A stretch of 64,000 bases of DNA from an uncultured Desulfobacter sp. (GTDB taxonomy: Bacteria; Desulfobacterota; Desulfobacteria; Desulfobacterales; Desulfobacteraceae), in assembly GCF_963666145.1 (NCBI RefSeq), contig NZ_OY762614.1, forward strand, positions 3,462,501-3,526,500. Reading direction: 5' to 3'. The notes below the pieces were generated by a model. That model was given only the letters and a program-made list of their open reading frames with translations, was not told the DNA's origin and made no database searches. Position numbers and translations under genes: made by a program. Each line of letters opens with the position of its first letter. Positions within the stretch are counted from its first letter, which is position 1. Positions 45,726 through 54,815 of the stretch are shown here, one piece after another.

Positions 45726-46339
45726 AGCCCCATGAAATTGAAGCAAAAAGTTTTGCCATCATTGATGCGGAGGCAGGGCCGCATAAATTTGATCCGGATG
45801 CGTGGAAAATTGTGCGGCGCATGATTCATACCACAGCGGATTTTGAATATATGAATATGGTCCGGATCGCCAACAATGCCGTGGCGGCCGGGGTAAACGC
45901 CATCCGGAACGGATGCACCGTGATCACGGACACCAATATGGCAAAAACCGGAATCCGCAAAGATCTGTTAGCAGGATTTGGCGGCCGGTGTGAATGCCTC
46001 ATGGCAGATCCCGAGGTGGGGGCTTTGGCAAAGCAACGGGGAGTGACCCGGGCAAGGGTGGCGGTGGAAAAGGCTGCACCCATGATGGAAAACGGTATTT
46101 ATGTGGTGGGCAATGCCCCCACGGCACTGCTGCATCTGCTGGAGATGATAAACAGAAAAGAGGCTCATCCTGCACTGGTTGTGGGGCTTCCCGTGGGATT
46201 TGTCAATGCGGCGGAATCCAAGGCCGCTTTGATGGAGACCAAGGTGCCGTATATCTCAAATGTGGGCCGCAAGGGCGGCTCCAATGTGGCGGCAAGTGTG
46301 ATTAATGCCATGGCATTAATTGCAGGTGAAAGGAGGTAA
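45722..46339 (+). CDS. cbiC: Cobalt-precorrin-8 methylmutase
   Basis: Moves a methyl group from C-11 to C-12 to make cobyrinate. 205 aa. CbiC/CobH motifs: MKPHEIEAKSF, RRMIHTTADFEY, TDTNMAKTGI, GNAPTALLHLLE with the catalytic-region, and PVGFVNAAESK. Overlaps cbiA by 4 bp; its own end overlaps the true cbiL start region only by the ribosome site. Confidence 0.95.
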   Translation: MKPHEIEAKSFAIIDAEAGPHKFDPDAWKIVRRMIHTTADFEYMNMVRIANNAVAAGVNAIRNGCTVITDTNMAKTGIRKDLLAGFGGRCECLMADPEVGALAKQRGVTRARVAVEKAAPMMENGIYVVGNAPTALLHLLEMINRKEAHPALVVGLPVGFVNAAESKAALMETKVPYISNVGRKGGSNVAASVINAMALIAGERR

Positions 46340-46340
46340 T

Positions 46341-47066
46341 ATGAACCAGGGTATTTTATACGGTATTGGTGTGGGGCCCGGTGATCCGGATTTCATAACC
46401 TTAAAGGCCGTTGAAATTTTAAAAAAGGTGGACATGGTGTTTGCCGCATCCTCCACAAAAAATTCCCACAGTCTGGCGGCTCAGATCGCCAAGCCCCATT
46501 TAAGGGCGTCGGTGCCCATTCAAAGGCTTCCTTTCCCCATGACCCGGGACAAGCAGGCCAAGGAAGCCGCATGGCAGGATAACGCCGAAACCGTCATCAG
46601 GGAATTGGAACAGAGTAAACATGTGGCATTTATCACCCTTGGGGACTGCATGACCTACTCCACCTACGGATATCTGATTAAATATATTAAACGTCTGGCC
46701 CCCCACATTGAGATCTGTTCCATTCCCGGCATTACCTCTTACCAGGCGGCAGCGGCCCGCATCAACACGCCTCTGGTGGAAGGCGAAGAGTCCATGGTCC
46801 TTTTCTCCGGTGTCATGGGCGGGGACAAGTTCCGGCAGATCAGCGACCATGCGGACAATGTGATTTTCCTCAAAGCGTATAAAAATGCCGGAGACATTGC
46901 CAAGGCCCTGGATGAGGCCGGTAGGGCCGGCAAAAGTGTGGGCATCGTTAAATGCGGGCTTGAAGATGAGCAGATCGTCAGCGATGTGAATACGTTTGCC
47001 GGGAAAAAACCCGATTACTGGACCCTGATCATATCCAAGAAAAACGGACATTGCGTTGAATCCTAG
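46341..47066 (+). CDS. cbiL: Cobalt-factor II / precorrin-2 C20-methyltransferase
   Basis: SAM-dependent C-20 methylation in the corrin ring pathway. 241 aa with the tetrapyrrole methylase opening GIGVGPGDPDFITLKAVEIL, ITLGDCMTYSTYGY, IPGITSYQAAAARIN and LVEGEESMVLFS. I start at ATG 46341, preceded by AGGAGG; an in-frame start at 46320 lies inside cbiC. Its stop overlaps the next gene by 11 bp. Confidence 0.94.
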   Translation: MNQGILYGIGVGPGDPDFITLKAVEILKKVDMVFAASSTKNSHSLAAQIAKPHLRASVPIQRLPFPMTRDKQAKEAAWQDNAETVIRELEQSKHVAFITLGDCMTYSTYGYLIKYIKRLAPHIEICSIPGITSYQAAAARINTPLVEGEESMVLFSGVMGGDKFRQISDHADNVIFLKAYKNAGDIAKALDEAGRAGKSVGIVKCGLEDEQIVSDVNTFAGKKPDYWTLIISKKNGHCVES

Positions 47067-48120
47067 AAAAAAAAAGAATAATGGCCTGGCGCTTTTAATC
47101 GGTTTTTTGATTACGGTCGTCGTGCTTGGTGCAGGCCTTGCCTGGGTGGATGGCGTCACTGCGGCGAAGCTGCCGAAACGTCTGCTGCTGCCCCTTTGCC
47201 GGATGCTGGCCTTTGTCTGCATCGGCCTTGTGGCGGCCCAGGCCATTGATGACACGGGCTGGACCCGAAAACTTGGCGCCCTGGCGGCTCCGGTATTCCG
47301 GTTTGCCAACTTAGGCACCCGCTGCTCTGCGGCATTTACCGCCGCCTTTTTTTCAGGGGTGTCGGCCAATGCCATGCTTCTGGATTTTTACAAGGAAAAG
47401 CAGATCACCCGGCGTCAGCTCTTTTTGACCAATTTTATCAATCAGTTTCCGGCGTTTTTTCTGCACCTGCCCATGACGTTTTTTATTGTGGTGCCATTAA
47501 CCCAGACAGCAGGGTTACTCTATTTTCTTTTAACATTTCTGGCCACCTGTGTGCGCACGTTTTTGTTTGTCCTGTTCGGTCGCTTTTTTGTAAAAGCCCC
47601 AAATTCAGGGGCGGTTGAGGGTGATGATGTTCAGGCCGGAAAGGCCCAGGGATCTTCAAACGAGAAGAAACCGCTGATACAGACTTTAAAAAAAAAACTG
47701 CCCGCCAGGTTTATACGGGTGATGGCCTTTGTGGTGCCGGTTTACACCGTGGTCTATGTGCTGACTGCGGCAGGCGCTTTTGATGCAATAGAGACCTTTA
47801 TGACCCGGTTTGCCGTGCAACAGTTTGTCCCGGCTCAGTCTCTGAGCGTGGTGGTTTTAAGTTTTGCCTCGGAGTTCACCGCAGGGTTTGCTGCGGCCGG
47901 TGCCTTGATGGATGCCGGCACCATCACCGTGAAGCAGACCGTGATCGCACTGCTTTTAGGCAATATCATCGCGTTTCCCATTCGGGCCATCCGGCATCAG
48001 CTGCCCCGGTACATGGGCATTTTTTCACCGGGCATGGGACTTTCCATGCTGTTGATGGGCCAGGCATTCAGGGTGGCAAGTATTGTTTTCGTGGGACTGG
48101 TATATTGGTTTGTCGGATAG
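47056..48120 (+). CDS. Nucleoside-recognition (Gate-domain) membrane protein in the B12 operon
   Basis: 354 aa with roughly nine hydrophobic segments. Two Gate-like halves are visible (AAFFSGVSANAMLLDFYKEKQ near residue 100; LSFASEFTAGFAAAGALMD near 270), separated by a charged cytosolic loop at ~190-225. Such proteins (SpoVM/YjiH-like) are membrane transport-like and of unknown role; similar ones occur in cobalamin clusters of sulfate reducers, from memory. It begins with TTG 47056 inside the end of cbiL, and its 3' end overlaps cbiD by 38 bp, so it is tightly embedded. A part in cobalt or corrinoid transport is inferred. Confidence 0.75.
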   Translation: MNPRKKKNNGLALLIGFLITVVVLGAGLAWVDGVTAAKLPKRLLLPLCRMLAFVCIGLVAAQAIDDTGWTRKLGALAAPVFRFANLGTRCSAAFTAAFFSGVSANAMLLDFYKEKQITRRQLFLTNFINQFPAFFLHLPMTFFIVVPLTQTAGLLYFLLTFLATCVRTFLFVLFGRFFVKAPNSGAVEGDDVQAGKAQGSSNEKKPLIQTLKKKLPARFIRVMAFVVPVYTVVYVLTAAGAFDAIETFMTRFAVQQFVPAQSLSVVVLSFASEFTAGFAAAGALMDAGTITVKQTVIALLLGNIIAFPIRAIRHQLPRYMGIFSPGMGLSMLLMGQAFRVASIVFVGLVYWFVG

Positions 48121-49213
48121 AGAAAAACATAATTTACGCCAGGGATTTACCACGGGTACGGCTGCTGCTGCGGCTGTCAAAGCGTCCCTGGTGTACCTGT
48201 TTTCAGGTAAGGTCCCCGGATCGGTAAACATCAACCTGCTTAACGGGCAGACGCTTGAGGTTATTGTCGATTCGGTATCTTCATGCAATGATTTTGTCCG
48301 GGCCGTGGTGGTAAAGGATGCCGGGGATGACCCGGACATTACCCATCGGGCAAGAATCGGTGCCGTGGTGGGGTTGACAGATGATCCGGGGACGGTTCAG
48401 ATCACCGGAGGTCAAGGTGTGGGTGTGGTCACCAAACCGGGTCTTGAAGTGCCGCCGGGTGAGCCTGCCATCAATCAAGGCCCCCGGAAAATGATCCGTG
48501 AAGCCGTCCTTCAGGTACTCGGTCAATATAGCTCCAATTCTGGTGTGAGCGCTGAAATTTTTGTGGAGAACGGCGAAGTTCTGGCCGAAAAAACCTTGAA
48601 CCGTCGGCTGGGCATAGAAGGGGGCTTGTCCATTCTGGGCACCACAGGGCTTGTTAAGCCCTTGTCCCACGAAGCCTACACTGCCACCATTCGGTCCGCC
48701 TTATCCGTGTCCCGGGCGTGCGGGTGCGAACATGTGGTTTTGACCACGGGACGGCGATCCGAGCGGTTTTCCCAAAATTTTTTTACCGACCTGTACAACG
48801 AACACCCAGAGGCTTTCATACAGATCGGGGATTTTTTCGGCATGTCCATGGAATGCCTGGCTGAACACAAGATTCCTAACGCCACCTTGGCTGTGTTTTT
48901 TGGCAAAGCCCTGAAAATGGCCCAGGGGTTTGTTCATACCCATGCCGCCAAGTCAGATCTAACCATGGACTGGCTGGCGGAGGTGGTTAAAAAAGAGACT
49001 GGCAACACGGACTTGACTCGCAAGGTTTTAACCGCAAACACGGCCCGGCATGCCTTTGGGATGGTCTGGCCCGATTACCCGGAGGTGCTGGAAAACGTAG
49101 GCGCTGCCATGATCCGATCTGCCGAAAAATTTTGCCCGGCACCGTGTCGGTTCAGGGCGGTGATTTATGATTTCCAAGGGACCGTTGCCTTTGATTCGCA
49201 TCGGCGATTTTGA
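48083..49213 (+). CDS. cbiD: Cobalt-precorrin-5B C1-methyltransferase
   Basis: Methylates C-1 in the anaerobic pathway. 376 aa with LRQGFTTGTAAAAAVKA at the N-terminus, VVKDAGDDPDITH, GEPAINQGPRKMI, GTTGLVKPLSHEAY and FGMSMECLAEH. I start at TTG 48083 with AGGGTGG 7 nt upstream; a TTG at 48110 is an alternative. It overlaps the Gate-domain gene. This is the last recognisable cbi gene here: cbiE, T, F, G, H and J must be elsewhere. Confidence 0.94.
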   Translation: MFSWDWYIGLSDREKHNLRQGFTTGTAAAAAVKASLVYLFSGKVPGSVNINLLNGQTLEVIVDSVSSCNDFVRAVVVKDAGDDPDITHRARIGAVVGLTDDPGTVQITGGQGVGVVTKPGLEVPPGEPAINQGPRKMIREAVLQVLGQYSSNSGVSAEIFVENGEVLAEKTLNRRLGIEGGLSILGTTGLVKPLSHEAYTATIRSALSVSRACGCEHVVLTTGRRSERFSQNFFTDLYNEHPEAFIQIGDFFGMSMECLAEHKIPNATLAVFFGKALKMAQGFVHTHAAKSDLTMDWLAEVVKKETGNTDLTRKVLTANTARHAFGMVWPDYPEVLENVGAAMIRSAEKFCPAPCRFRAVIYDFQGTVAFDSHRRF

Positions 49214-49368
49214 AAAGGTGGCCCGGGTTCTGCACATATCCCCCGCCTGCGGTATCCCGGTGGGTCAATTAATTAGAGGTGCAGACCGGAGCGGTGGGCG
49301 GATGCATCGAAACTATTGGCGCGTTTTTCCAAGATGCTGGTGAAGAAAATCCGTAAAATCCTTCTGCC

Positions 49369-50013
49369 CTAAATATCCAGCAACATTTGGGGATAAAAAT
49401 GGGACAGATAGGCTATACATGCCGATATGGCGTGTTCCGGGCTTAAGCGGCCCGGTGCGATGAGATACTGTACCCAGAATCCGTCGATCATGCCGGTGAG
49501 CGCAACGGCAATATCTTCGGGGGACATGGCATGCTGATGAGATGGGGTGGGATCAATTTCATAAAGCGCCCGGGCCACAGCCTTCTCAAAATCCTTATCC
49601 CTGGCTGTGCAAAGATCCAGATAGGTTCTTCGGCCGGCCGCCTCTCCCCAGAACGCCATCCATACCGCCACTTTGTCGGTGTCTGCCACCGGCGGGACCA
49701 ACAGAATGCGGATGAATTCCTTAAGGCGCAGGGGGGCAGGGGTGTCCTGGTCACAAAGTGCTTTTTTCCAGGCGGTTTCATGTTCCCGGTACACGGTCAT
49801 AAAGGTATCTAAGAGCAGCTGTTCCTTGGTGTGAAAATGGTAGTTGCAGATCCCCCGGGAAAGTCCTGCACTTTCTGCCACCCGGGGCAGGGTCACCCGT
49901 GCAAGACCGCCTTGGGCAATCAGTTCAATGGTGGTGTCGATCAGTTTTTGGCGTGTGGCCTGCTTTTGTCTGGCTCTTGCCGATTCGGGGCGCTTTTCAA
50001 GGGGTTGGTCCAT
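49369..50013 (-). CDS. TetR-family transcriptional regulator (BetI-like)
   Basis: 214 aa. N-terminal TetR helix-turn-helix (ATRQKLIDTTIELIAQGGLARVTLPRVAESAGLSRGICNYHFHTKEQLL over residues ~18-66). The C-terminal domain resembles BetI-like regulators (AVWMAFWGEA). ATG 50013 has AGGAAA just upstream; an in-frame start at 50112 would add 33 unrelated residues. Divergent from the aminotransferase gene, whose promoter carries two operator-like repeats, so it probably represses that operon and perhaps itself. Convergent with the cobalamin operon. Confidence 0.9.
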   Translation of the reverse strand: MDQPLEKRPESARARQKQATRQKLIDTTIELIAQGGLARVTLPRVAESAGLSRGICNYHFHTKEQLLLDTFMTVYREHETAWKKALCDQDTPAPLRLKEFIRILLVPPVADTDKVAVWMAFWGEAAGRRTYLDLCTARDKDFEKAVARALYEIDPTPSHQHAMSPEDIAVALTGMIDGFWVQYLIAPGRLSPEHAISACIAYLSHFYPQMLLDI

Positions 50014-50079
50014 TATTTCCTGGTTTTTTAGGTTAAAAAGGTTCGTCTGTAGATCCCTGTTTTGTATTTCACTTTGTGG

Positions 50080-50144
50080 TTGACATATACAACTGAACGG
50101 ACGTATAGTCAATCAAAATTAACTGAATATACGTATAGTCAGTT
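50080..50144 (+). promoter_or_regulatory. Promoter with two TetR-type operator repeats
   Basis: -35 TTGACA (50080-50085) and -10 TATAGT (50104-50109), 18 bp apart. Two 24-bp copies of AACTGA-N6-ACGTATAGTCA (50091-50114 and 50121-50144) have a 30-bp period; the second, with ACTGAATATACGTATAGTCA, is nearly palindromic. The first covers the -10 box. Likely sites for the divergent TetR. Confidence 0.72.
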
Positions 50145-50175
50145 TGTAATATTTAAATTTTATGGAGAATAATAA

Positions 50176-51543
50176 ATGACCTTTGAACGGGTGATCAGTC
50201 AATCCCGGCTTGATACGCTGATGGCACGGGAAGTAAAAACCTATGAATCCCGAACCCCCAAGAGCCGTAAGGCCTTTGACCAGGCAGGCAGTGTGTTGTT
50301 AAACGGGGTGCCCATGCCCTGGATGGGTGACTGGGGGACCGCCTATCCATTGTTTATGTCTCATGCCGGGGGCAACCGGATCACGGACATTGACGGCAAT
50401 GAATATATTGATTTCTGCCTGGGTGACACCGGCGCCATGTTCGGACACAGTCCGGCAGCCACCGCTGAAGCTGTTACCCGCCAGGTCCAGCGGGGCATCA
50501 CCACCATGCTGCCCACCGAAGATGCCGCATGGGTGGGACAGGAGCTTAAATCCCGGTTCGGCCTGCCTTTCTGGCAGGTGGCCATGACGGCCACTGAAGC
50601 TAACCGATACGTCATCCGCATCTGCCGCACCCTGACCAAACGGCCTAAAATTCTTGTGTTTAACGAGTGCTACCACGGCAGCATTGACGAAGCCCTGGTT
50701 CATATGGGGCCCGATGGTGAATTGGCCCTGCGTTCACCCTATGATATTAATCCGGGGATTCCCAAGGACGCCTTGACCCGGGTGGTGGAGTTCAACGATA
50801 TTGAGGCACTGGAAGAGGCGTTGGGCCATGAAGATGTGGCCTGTGTGCTGGCCGAGCCTGTGATGACCAACTGCGGTATGGTGCTGCCTGCACCGGGCTA
50901 TCATGAAAAGCTGCGGGAGGTTTGTACCCGCACGGGCACCCTCTTAATCATCGACGAGACCCATACCCAGTCTTCGGGTCCGGGGGGCTATACCGCAGCC
51001 CACGGCCTTGAGCCCGATTTTGTCACCCTGGGCAAATGCATTGCGGGCGGTATCCCCGTGGCGGTTTACGGATTTACGGCCCAGGTGGCCCAAGATATTA
51101 ACCGATCCTTTGGACACAAAGGCGTGGCAGACCCCATGGGTATCGGCGGCACCTTGTCCGGTAACGCATTTGCCGTGAACGCCATGAAAGCCACCCTGGA
51201 ACATGTGGCCACCCCCGAGGCGTTTGAGCGAATGATCCGGGGCGGCAACCTCATGGCTGACGGCCTTGAAGCAATTATAGAAAAACACGGGCTTCCCTGG
51301 AGCGTCACCCGGTGCGGCGCCCGGGCTGAACTGCAGTTCGTGCCAGATCAGCCCGTGTGCGGCAGCCAGGCCAAAGCCGCCTTCGACTGGCCCATGATCT
51401 ATTATACCCACCTGTTCCTGGTCAATCGGGGTTTGATGATTACCCCCTTTCACAATATGATGCTGGTCCCCCCCATGGCCACTGACGACGATATAAACGC
51501 CCTGATTTCCGGGTGGGATGACTGTATGGCGGCGTTGTCATGA
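50176..51543 (+). CDS. Class-III PLP aminotransferase, glutamate-1-semialdehyde aminomutase-like
   Basis: 455 aa. Fold-type I: DGNEYIDFCLGDTGAMFGHSP, TATEANRYVIRICR, ECYHGSIDEA, IIDETHTQ and the PLP-lysine motif TLGKCIAGGIP. It resembles HemL-type enzymes but its longer N-terminus and the setting with two SDR oxidoreductases and a TetR point to a catabolic transaminase or aminomutase, not heme synthesis. Substrate unknown. Stop overlaps the first SDR by 4 bp. Confidence 0.85.
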   Translation: MTFERVISQSRLDTLMAREVKTYESRTPKSRKAFDQAGSVLLNGVPMPWMGDWGTAYPLFMSHAGGNRITDIDGNEYIDFCLGDTGAMFGHSPAATAEAVTRQVQRGITTMLPTEDAAWVGQELKSRFGLPFWQVAMTATEANRYVIRICRTLTKRPKILVFNECYHGSIDEALVHMGPDGELALRSPYDINPGIPKDALTRVVEFNDIEALEEALGHEDVACVLAEPVMTNCGMVLPAPGYHEKLREVCTRTGTLLIIDETHTQSSGPGGYTAAHGLEPDFVTLGKCIAGGIPVAVYGFTAQVAQDINRSFGHKGVADPMGIGGTLSGNAFAVNAMKATLEHVATPEAFERMIRGGNLMADGLEAIIEKHGLPWSVTRCGARAELQFVPDQPVCGSQAKAAFDWPMIYYTHLFLVNRGLMITPFHNMMLVPPMATDDDINALISGWDDCMAALS

Positions 51544-52334
51544 ACCCCAACCGTTTTGCCGGACGAACGGCCCTGATCACCGGATGCGGCAGCAGCACCG
51601 GCATTGGTTTTGCTGCGGCCAAAAATCTTCTGGCAGGCGGGGCAAAGGTGGCGATCACCTCCACCACTTCGCGTATCATGGAAAGACAGGCGGAACTTGA
51701 CCCTGGCAAAGCGCGGGTCAAGGCGTATGTGGCGGACCTTACCAATCGCAATGAAACCGAAGAGCTGGCTGCCGCCGTCAAAGCCGATTTCGGGCGGCTG
51801 GATATCCTGGTGAACAACGCCGGCATGGCCCAGGTGGGGGACGGCGAAACCTTTGACCACCTGGCAGGTTTAAACTACCAGGATTGGGACAAGGCCATTG
51901 ACCGTAATTTGACCACCTGTTTCAACATTACCCGCAACGTGCTTCCCTTTATGATTGTCAACGGTTACGGCAGAATTGTCAATGTCTCTTCGGTGACAGG
52001 GCCTTTGGTGAGCAATCCCGGCGAGGCCCCCTATGGTGCGGCCAAAGCCGCCATGGTGGGCATGAGCCGGGCCCTGGCCATTGAAACTGCCGCCTCAGGC
52101 ATTACGGTGAACAATGTGGCCCCGGGCTGGATCGGTACGGGCTCTGCCACGCCCCAGGAGAAAATCGCGGCGGAAAATACCCCCATGAAACGGGCCGGTA
52201 CCCCCGACGAGGTGGCGGACCTGATTGCGTTTCTGGCATCGGATGAAGCCGCCTATATCACGGGGCAGGTGATGGTAATTGACGGGGGTAATACCATTCA
52301 GGAGTATAAGGGGCCAAGTGATCAATACTATTAA
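51540..52334 (+). CDS. SDR-family NAD(P)-dependent oxidoreductase (first)
   Basis: 264 aa. Rossmann motif TGCGSSTGIGFAAAK (a TGxxxGIG variant), NNAGMAQ, catalytic Ser in NVSSVTG and YxxxK in YGAAKAAM; C-terminal ITGQVMVIDGG. FabG-like. Overlaps the aminotransferase by 4 bp, so same pathway; acts on a hydroxy/keto substrate that I cannot name. Confidence 0.9.
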   Translation: MNPNRFAGRTALITGCGSSTGIGFAAAKNLLAGGAKVAITSTTSRIMERQAELDPGKARVKAYVADLTNRNETEELAAAVKADFGRLDILVNNAGMAQVGDGETFDHLAGLNYQDWDKAIDRNLTTCFNITRNVLPFMIVNGYGRIVNVSSVTGPLVSNPGEAPYGAAKAAMVGMSRALAIETAASGITVNNVAPGWIGTGSATPQEKIAAENTPMKRAGTPDEVADLIAFLASDEAAYITGQVMVIDGGNTIQEYKGPSDQYY

Positions 52335-52360
52335 GCCGACGGCTTTCCAAAGGAATTTTC

Positions 52361-53158
52361 ATGGATAATAATAAGAATCAATCCAAAAGCATATTGATCA
52401 CCGGCGGGTCCGGCGGGGTGGGCGCGGCCACAGCGGGCCTGTTTCTCTCCCACGGCCACCGGGTGATGCTTTTGGACATCAACGAAGACAGACTTAGTGA
52501 CACCCGGGACCGGCTGGCCCGGGAATTGGAAGATACCGACCAACGGATAAAAACCGCGCTGTGCGACGTAACAGACGTGCAAGCATGCCAAGATGCGGTG
52601 AACATTGCAGTGGCGGCCTTTGGCGGTCTGGATGTCCTGGTGAATACTGCAGGGGTCTGGGTGGAGGGCGACAGCACCCAAAGCACCGAAAAAGAGTGGG
52701 ACTGGGTCATGGACGTGAACCTTAAAGGCACCTATTTCATGTGCGTCAAGGCGATCCCGGCCCTGAAAAAGACCCGAGGGTGCATCATTAACTTAAGTTC
52801 CGATGCCGGCGTGCTCGGGGATACCGGGGCGGCCATCTATTGCGCCAGCAAAGGCGGGGTCAATCTATTGACCCGGGCTTTGGCCCTGGAATTTGCACGG
52901 GATTTGGTGCGCATCAATGCAGTGTGCCCTTCGGATATCATGTCCCCCATGCTCCAGTACCAGGCCGACACATACGGCAACGGGGATACCCAAGCCTATT
53001 TCAAGGATCTGTTGAAACGTTATCCCCAAAAAGATCAGGCGCGGTTTATTAAACCCGAAGAGATCGCCTCTTTTATCTTTTATCTGGCCTCGGAATCCGC
53101 ACGGCCCATCACCGGCGCTACGCTCTCCATGGACTACGGCACCACAGCCGGGTTATAA
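52361..53158 (+). CDS. SDR-family NAD(P)-dependent oxidoreductase (second)
   Basis: 265 aa. TGGSGGVGAATAGLF nucleotide loop, NTAGVW, Ser in NLSSDAG, Tyr/Lys in YCASKGG, C-terminal ITGATLSMDYG. Different subgroup from the first SDR (low similarity outside the motifs). 26 bp downstream of it, last gene of the operon. Confidence 0.9.
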   Translation: MDNNKNQSKSILITGGSGGVGAATAGLFLSHGHRVMLLDINEDRLSDTRDRLARELEDTDQRIKTALCDVTDVQACQDAVNIAVAAFGGLDVLVNTAGVWVEGDSTQSTEKEWDWVMDVNLKGTYFMCVKAIPALKKTRGCIINLSSDAGVLGDTGAAIYCASKGGVNLLTRALALEFARDLVRINAVCPSDIMSPMLQYQADTYGNGDTQAYFKDLLKRYPQKDQARFIKPEEIASFIFYLASESARPITGATLSMDYGTTAGL

Positions 53159-53197
53159 TCGCCCCTTAAAAATCGTTACGACGGTCTTTGGGGCGAT
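53158..53197 (+). terminator. Hairpin after the aminotransferase/SDR operon
   Basis: ATCGCCCC (53158-53165) pairs with GGGGCGAT (53190-53197), followed by CTATTTACATTTTTT. Inner bases TCGT/ACG can pair too. Probable terminator. Confidence 0.55.
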
Positions 53198-53328
53198 CTA
53201 TTTACATTTTTTGCCGCAGGCCTTCTCATGCAGTGGTGCATCCGGATCATCATTTTTGATGCCAGGTGAAATAATCGGGTCAGATCTTCATCCGCCGGGA
53301 TTTTTTTTGACAAAGCGGATTCATCCAT
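53176..53328 (-). CDS. Possible 50-aa protein, unrecognised
   Basis: A short frame from ATG 53328 with AAGGA about 8 nt upstream, reading MDESALSKKIPADEDL then LFHLASKMMIRMHHC. It could be the start of a truncated regulator or a real small protein; the end overlaps the terminator hairpin. The rest of the 471-bp gap (53159-53629) holds an inverted repeat (GGGCTGCC near 53369, GGCAGCCC near 53407) and nothing else I can assign. Confidence 0.2.
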   Translation of the reverse strand: MDESALSKKIPADEDLTRLFHLASKMMIRMHHCMRRPAAKNVNRSPQRPS

Positions 53329-53743
53329 GATTGATTCCTTGCTGTGGGATTAAAATTGAGCCCTCCCGGGCTGCCAGGGGCGTTGTCGTACCTGTGAATT
53401 AAACGGCAGCCCGAGAGTACGCTTTTTTTCGTTTTTAGTCTTGCGGGCTGAATTGATGGTCATCTTTTCATTTGCGAAAAAATGTGTCATAAATAAATCC
53501 CAATCTGCATAAAAAAGAAAAGACAAAACGGGTTTGATCATAACTTTGGCCGGTTTGCGTTCATCTTTTTAGATGATGGGAAATAACGATGTTATTACGA
53601 GCAGTTAATGTCGTCGCAAATCTGTTCTTTTGAGTGTCCCATCTTGTGATCAACCCCAATTCAGCATATCCTGGCGGCAAACGCTTTTAAAGATATATGT
53701 AATTGGGAAAAAACAGATGATAGATTCAGGGAGAAGATGTATC

Positions 53744-54781
53744 ATGTGGAAAATAACGATCAGTATCATTTTTTGTTCAATACTTTTCAGCCCTGTTGCG
53801 AATGGCCTTTGCCAGGACGCTTCCCATGTGATGAGAATCGGCATTGGCAATCCTGAAAAGGCGAACAGTTTCAGCTGGACTCCTTTTTCCGTATTGAAAA
53901 AGGAAGTAGAGGAAAGATCCGGCGGTCGCTTCAGGATTGAACTCTATTCCCAGAGCATGGGAACGTCATCCCTGGACATGGTGGATATGGTTCTGGACGG
54001 GCCGGTTCATGCCAGGGATTTTGCCGACGGCCATGTCTCCACCCTTTATCCGCCGCTTCAGGTCTTGTCCATCCCTTATCTTTTTGCAGACCGGGAAATT
54101 GCCTGGGAGGTCCTGGACGGAGCGTTTGGGCAGCTATTGATCGAGGATATGGCCCAAAAAACCGGTCTTAGGCCTCTGTACTGGATTGAGAACGGCGGAT
54201 TCCGGCACTATTCAAACAACAAGCGACCCATCCGAAGCCCGGATGATATGAAGGGATTGAAAATCAGAACCATGGAAAGCCCTGTTCACATGAAAATCGT
54301 TTCCGATTTAGGGGGGCAGGCCGTTCCCATTTCATGGGGCAAGGTATATGAAGCCATTGAATCTGGAATTGTGGACGGCCAGGAGAACTCCATCGGGACA
54401 TTCATGATTCCTCACTTTGAAAATATTCAAAAATACATTGTCATGGATGCCCACGTCTACGGGACCTACACCCTTTTGATGAATGACGCCTGGTACCAAA
54501 AGCTTCCAGAGGATATGAAAAAGATCCTGGCCCAGGCTAAAAAGGTTTCCGCCGCTGCAAACCGTGGTCTTTGCGTGGCCAACGAGCGTGAAGGAATTAA
54601 ATATCTTAAAAGCAAGGGCGTGGACATCTATTTTCCCACGCCGGATCAGATGGAGATGTTTAAAAACAGGACCCGAAAAAGTGCTGTGGAATGGCTGAGG
54701 CAGAATGTCGGGGATGAATGGGTGAGCAAAGTTCTTGCGGCAACGCAAAATGCTGAAAAAAAGCTGGGCTACAGGCGTTGA
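53744..54781 (+). CDS. TRAP-type DctP substrate-binding protein (orphan)
   Basis: 345 aa with a signal peptide (ending VANGLCQ-D, residue ~24). DctP family: LKKEVEERSGGRFRIELYSQS, YPPLQVLSIPYLF, MKGLKIRTMES, and the ligand-Arg/Trp region ISWGKVYEAIESGIVDGQEN. I start at ATG 53744 (GGGAGAAG upstream); upstream in-frame starts to 53630 would not give a proper signal peptide. No DctQ/DctM permease genes are near, but a hybrid kinase follows, so it is probably a sensory receptor partner. A carboxylic acid ligand is likely for the family. Confidence 0.88.
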   Translation: MWKITISIIFCSILFSPVANGLCQDASHVMRIGIGNPEKANSFSWTPFSVLKKEVEERSGGRFRIELYSQSMGTSSLDMVDMVLDGPVHARDFADGHVSTLYPPLQVLSIPYLFADREIAWEVLDGAFGQLLIEDMAQKTGLRPLYWIENGGFRHYSNNKRPIRSPDDMKGLKIRTMESPVHMKIVSDLGGQAVPISWGKVYEAIESGIVDGQENSIGTFMIPHFENIQKYIVMDAHVYGTYTLLMNDAWYQKLPEDMKKILAQAKKVSAAANRGLCVANEREGIKYLKSKGVDIYFPTPDQMEMFKNRTRKSAVEWLRQNVGDEWVSKVLAATQNAEKKLGYRR

Positions 54782-54815
54782 AAACCATTTGAATCAAATA
54801 AAAGGAAGTCTTTTT

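Noticed and set aside
49167..49343. A 58-codon frame starting MISKGPLPLIRIGDFEKV overlapping the end of cbiD
   Set aside because: No recognised family, no clear ribosome site, and it overlaps cbiD by 47 bp. Possibly the relic of a further cbi gene, but unsupported.
53630..53743. N-terminal extension of the DctP gene from an upstream in-frame start
   Set aside because: It would bury the signal peptide behind 38 polar residues; ATG 53744 has its own ribosome site.
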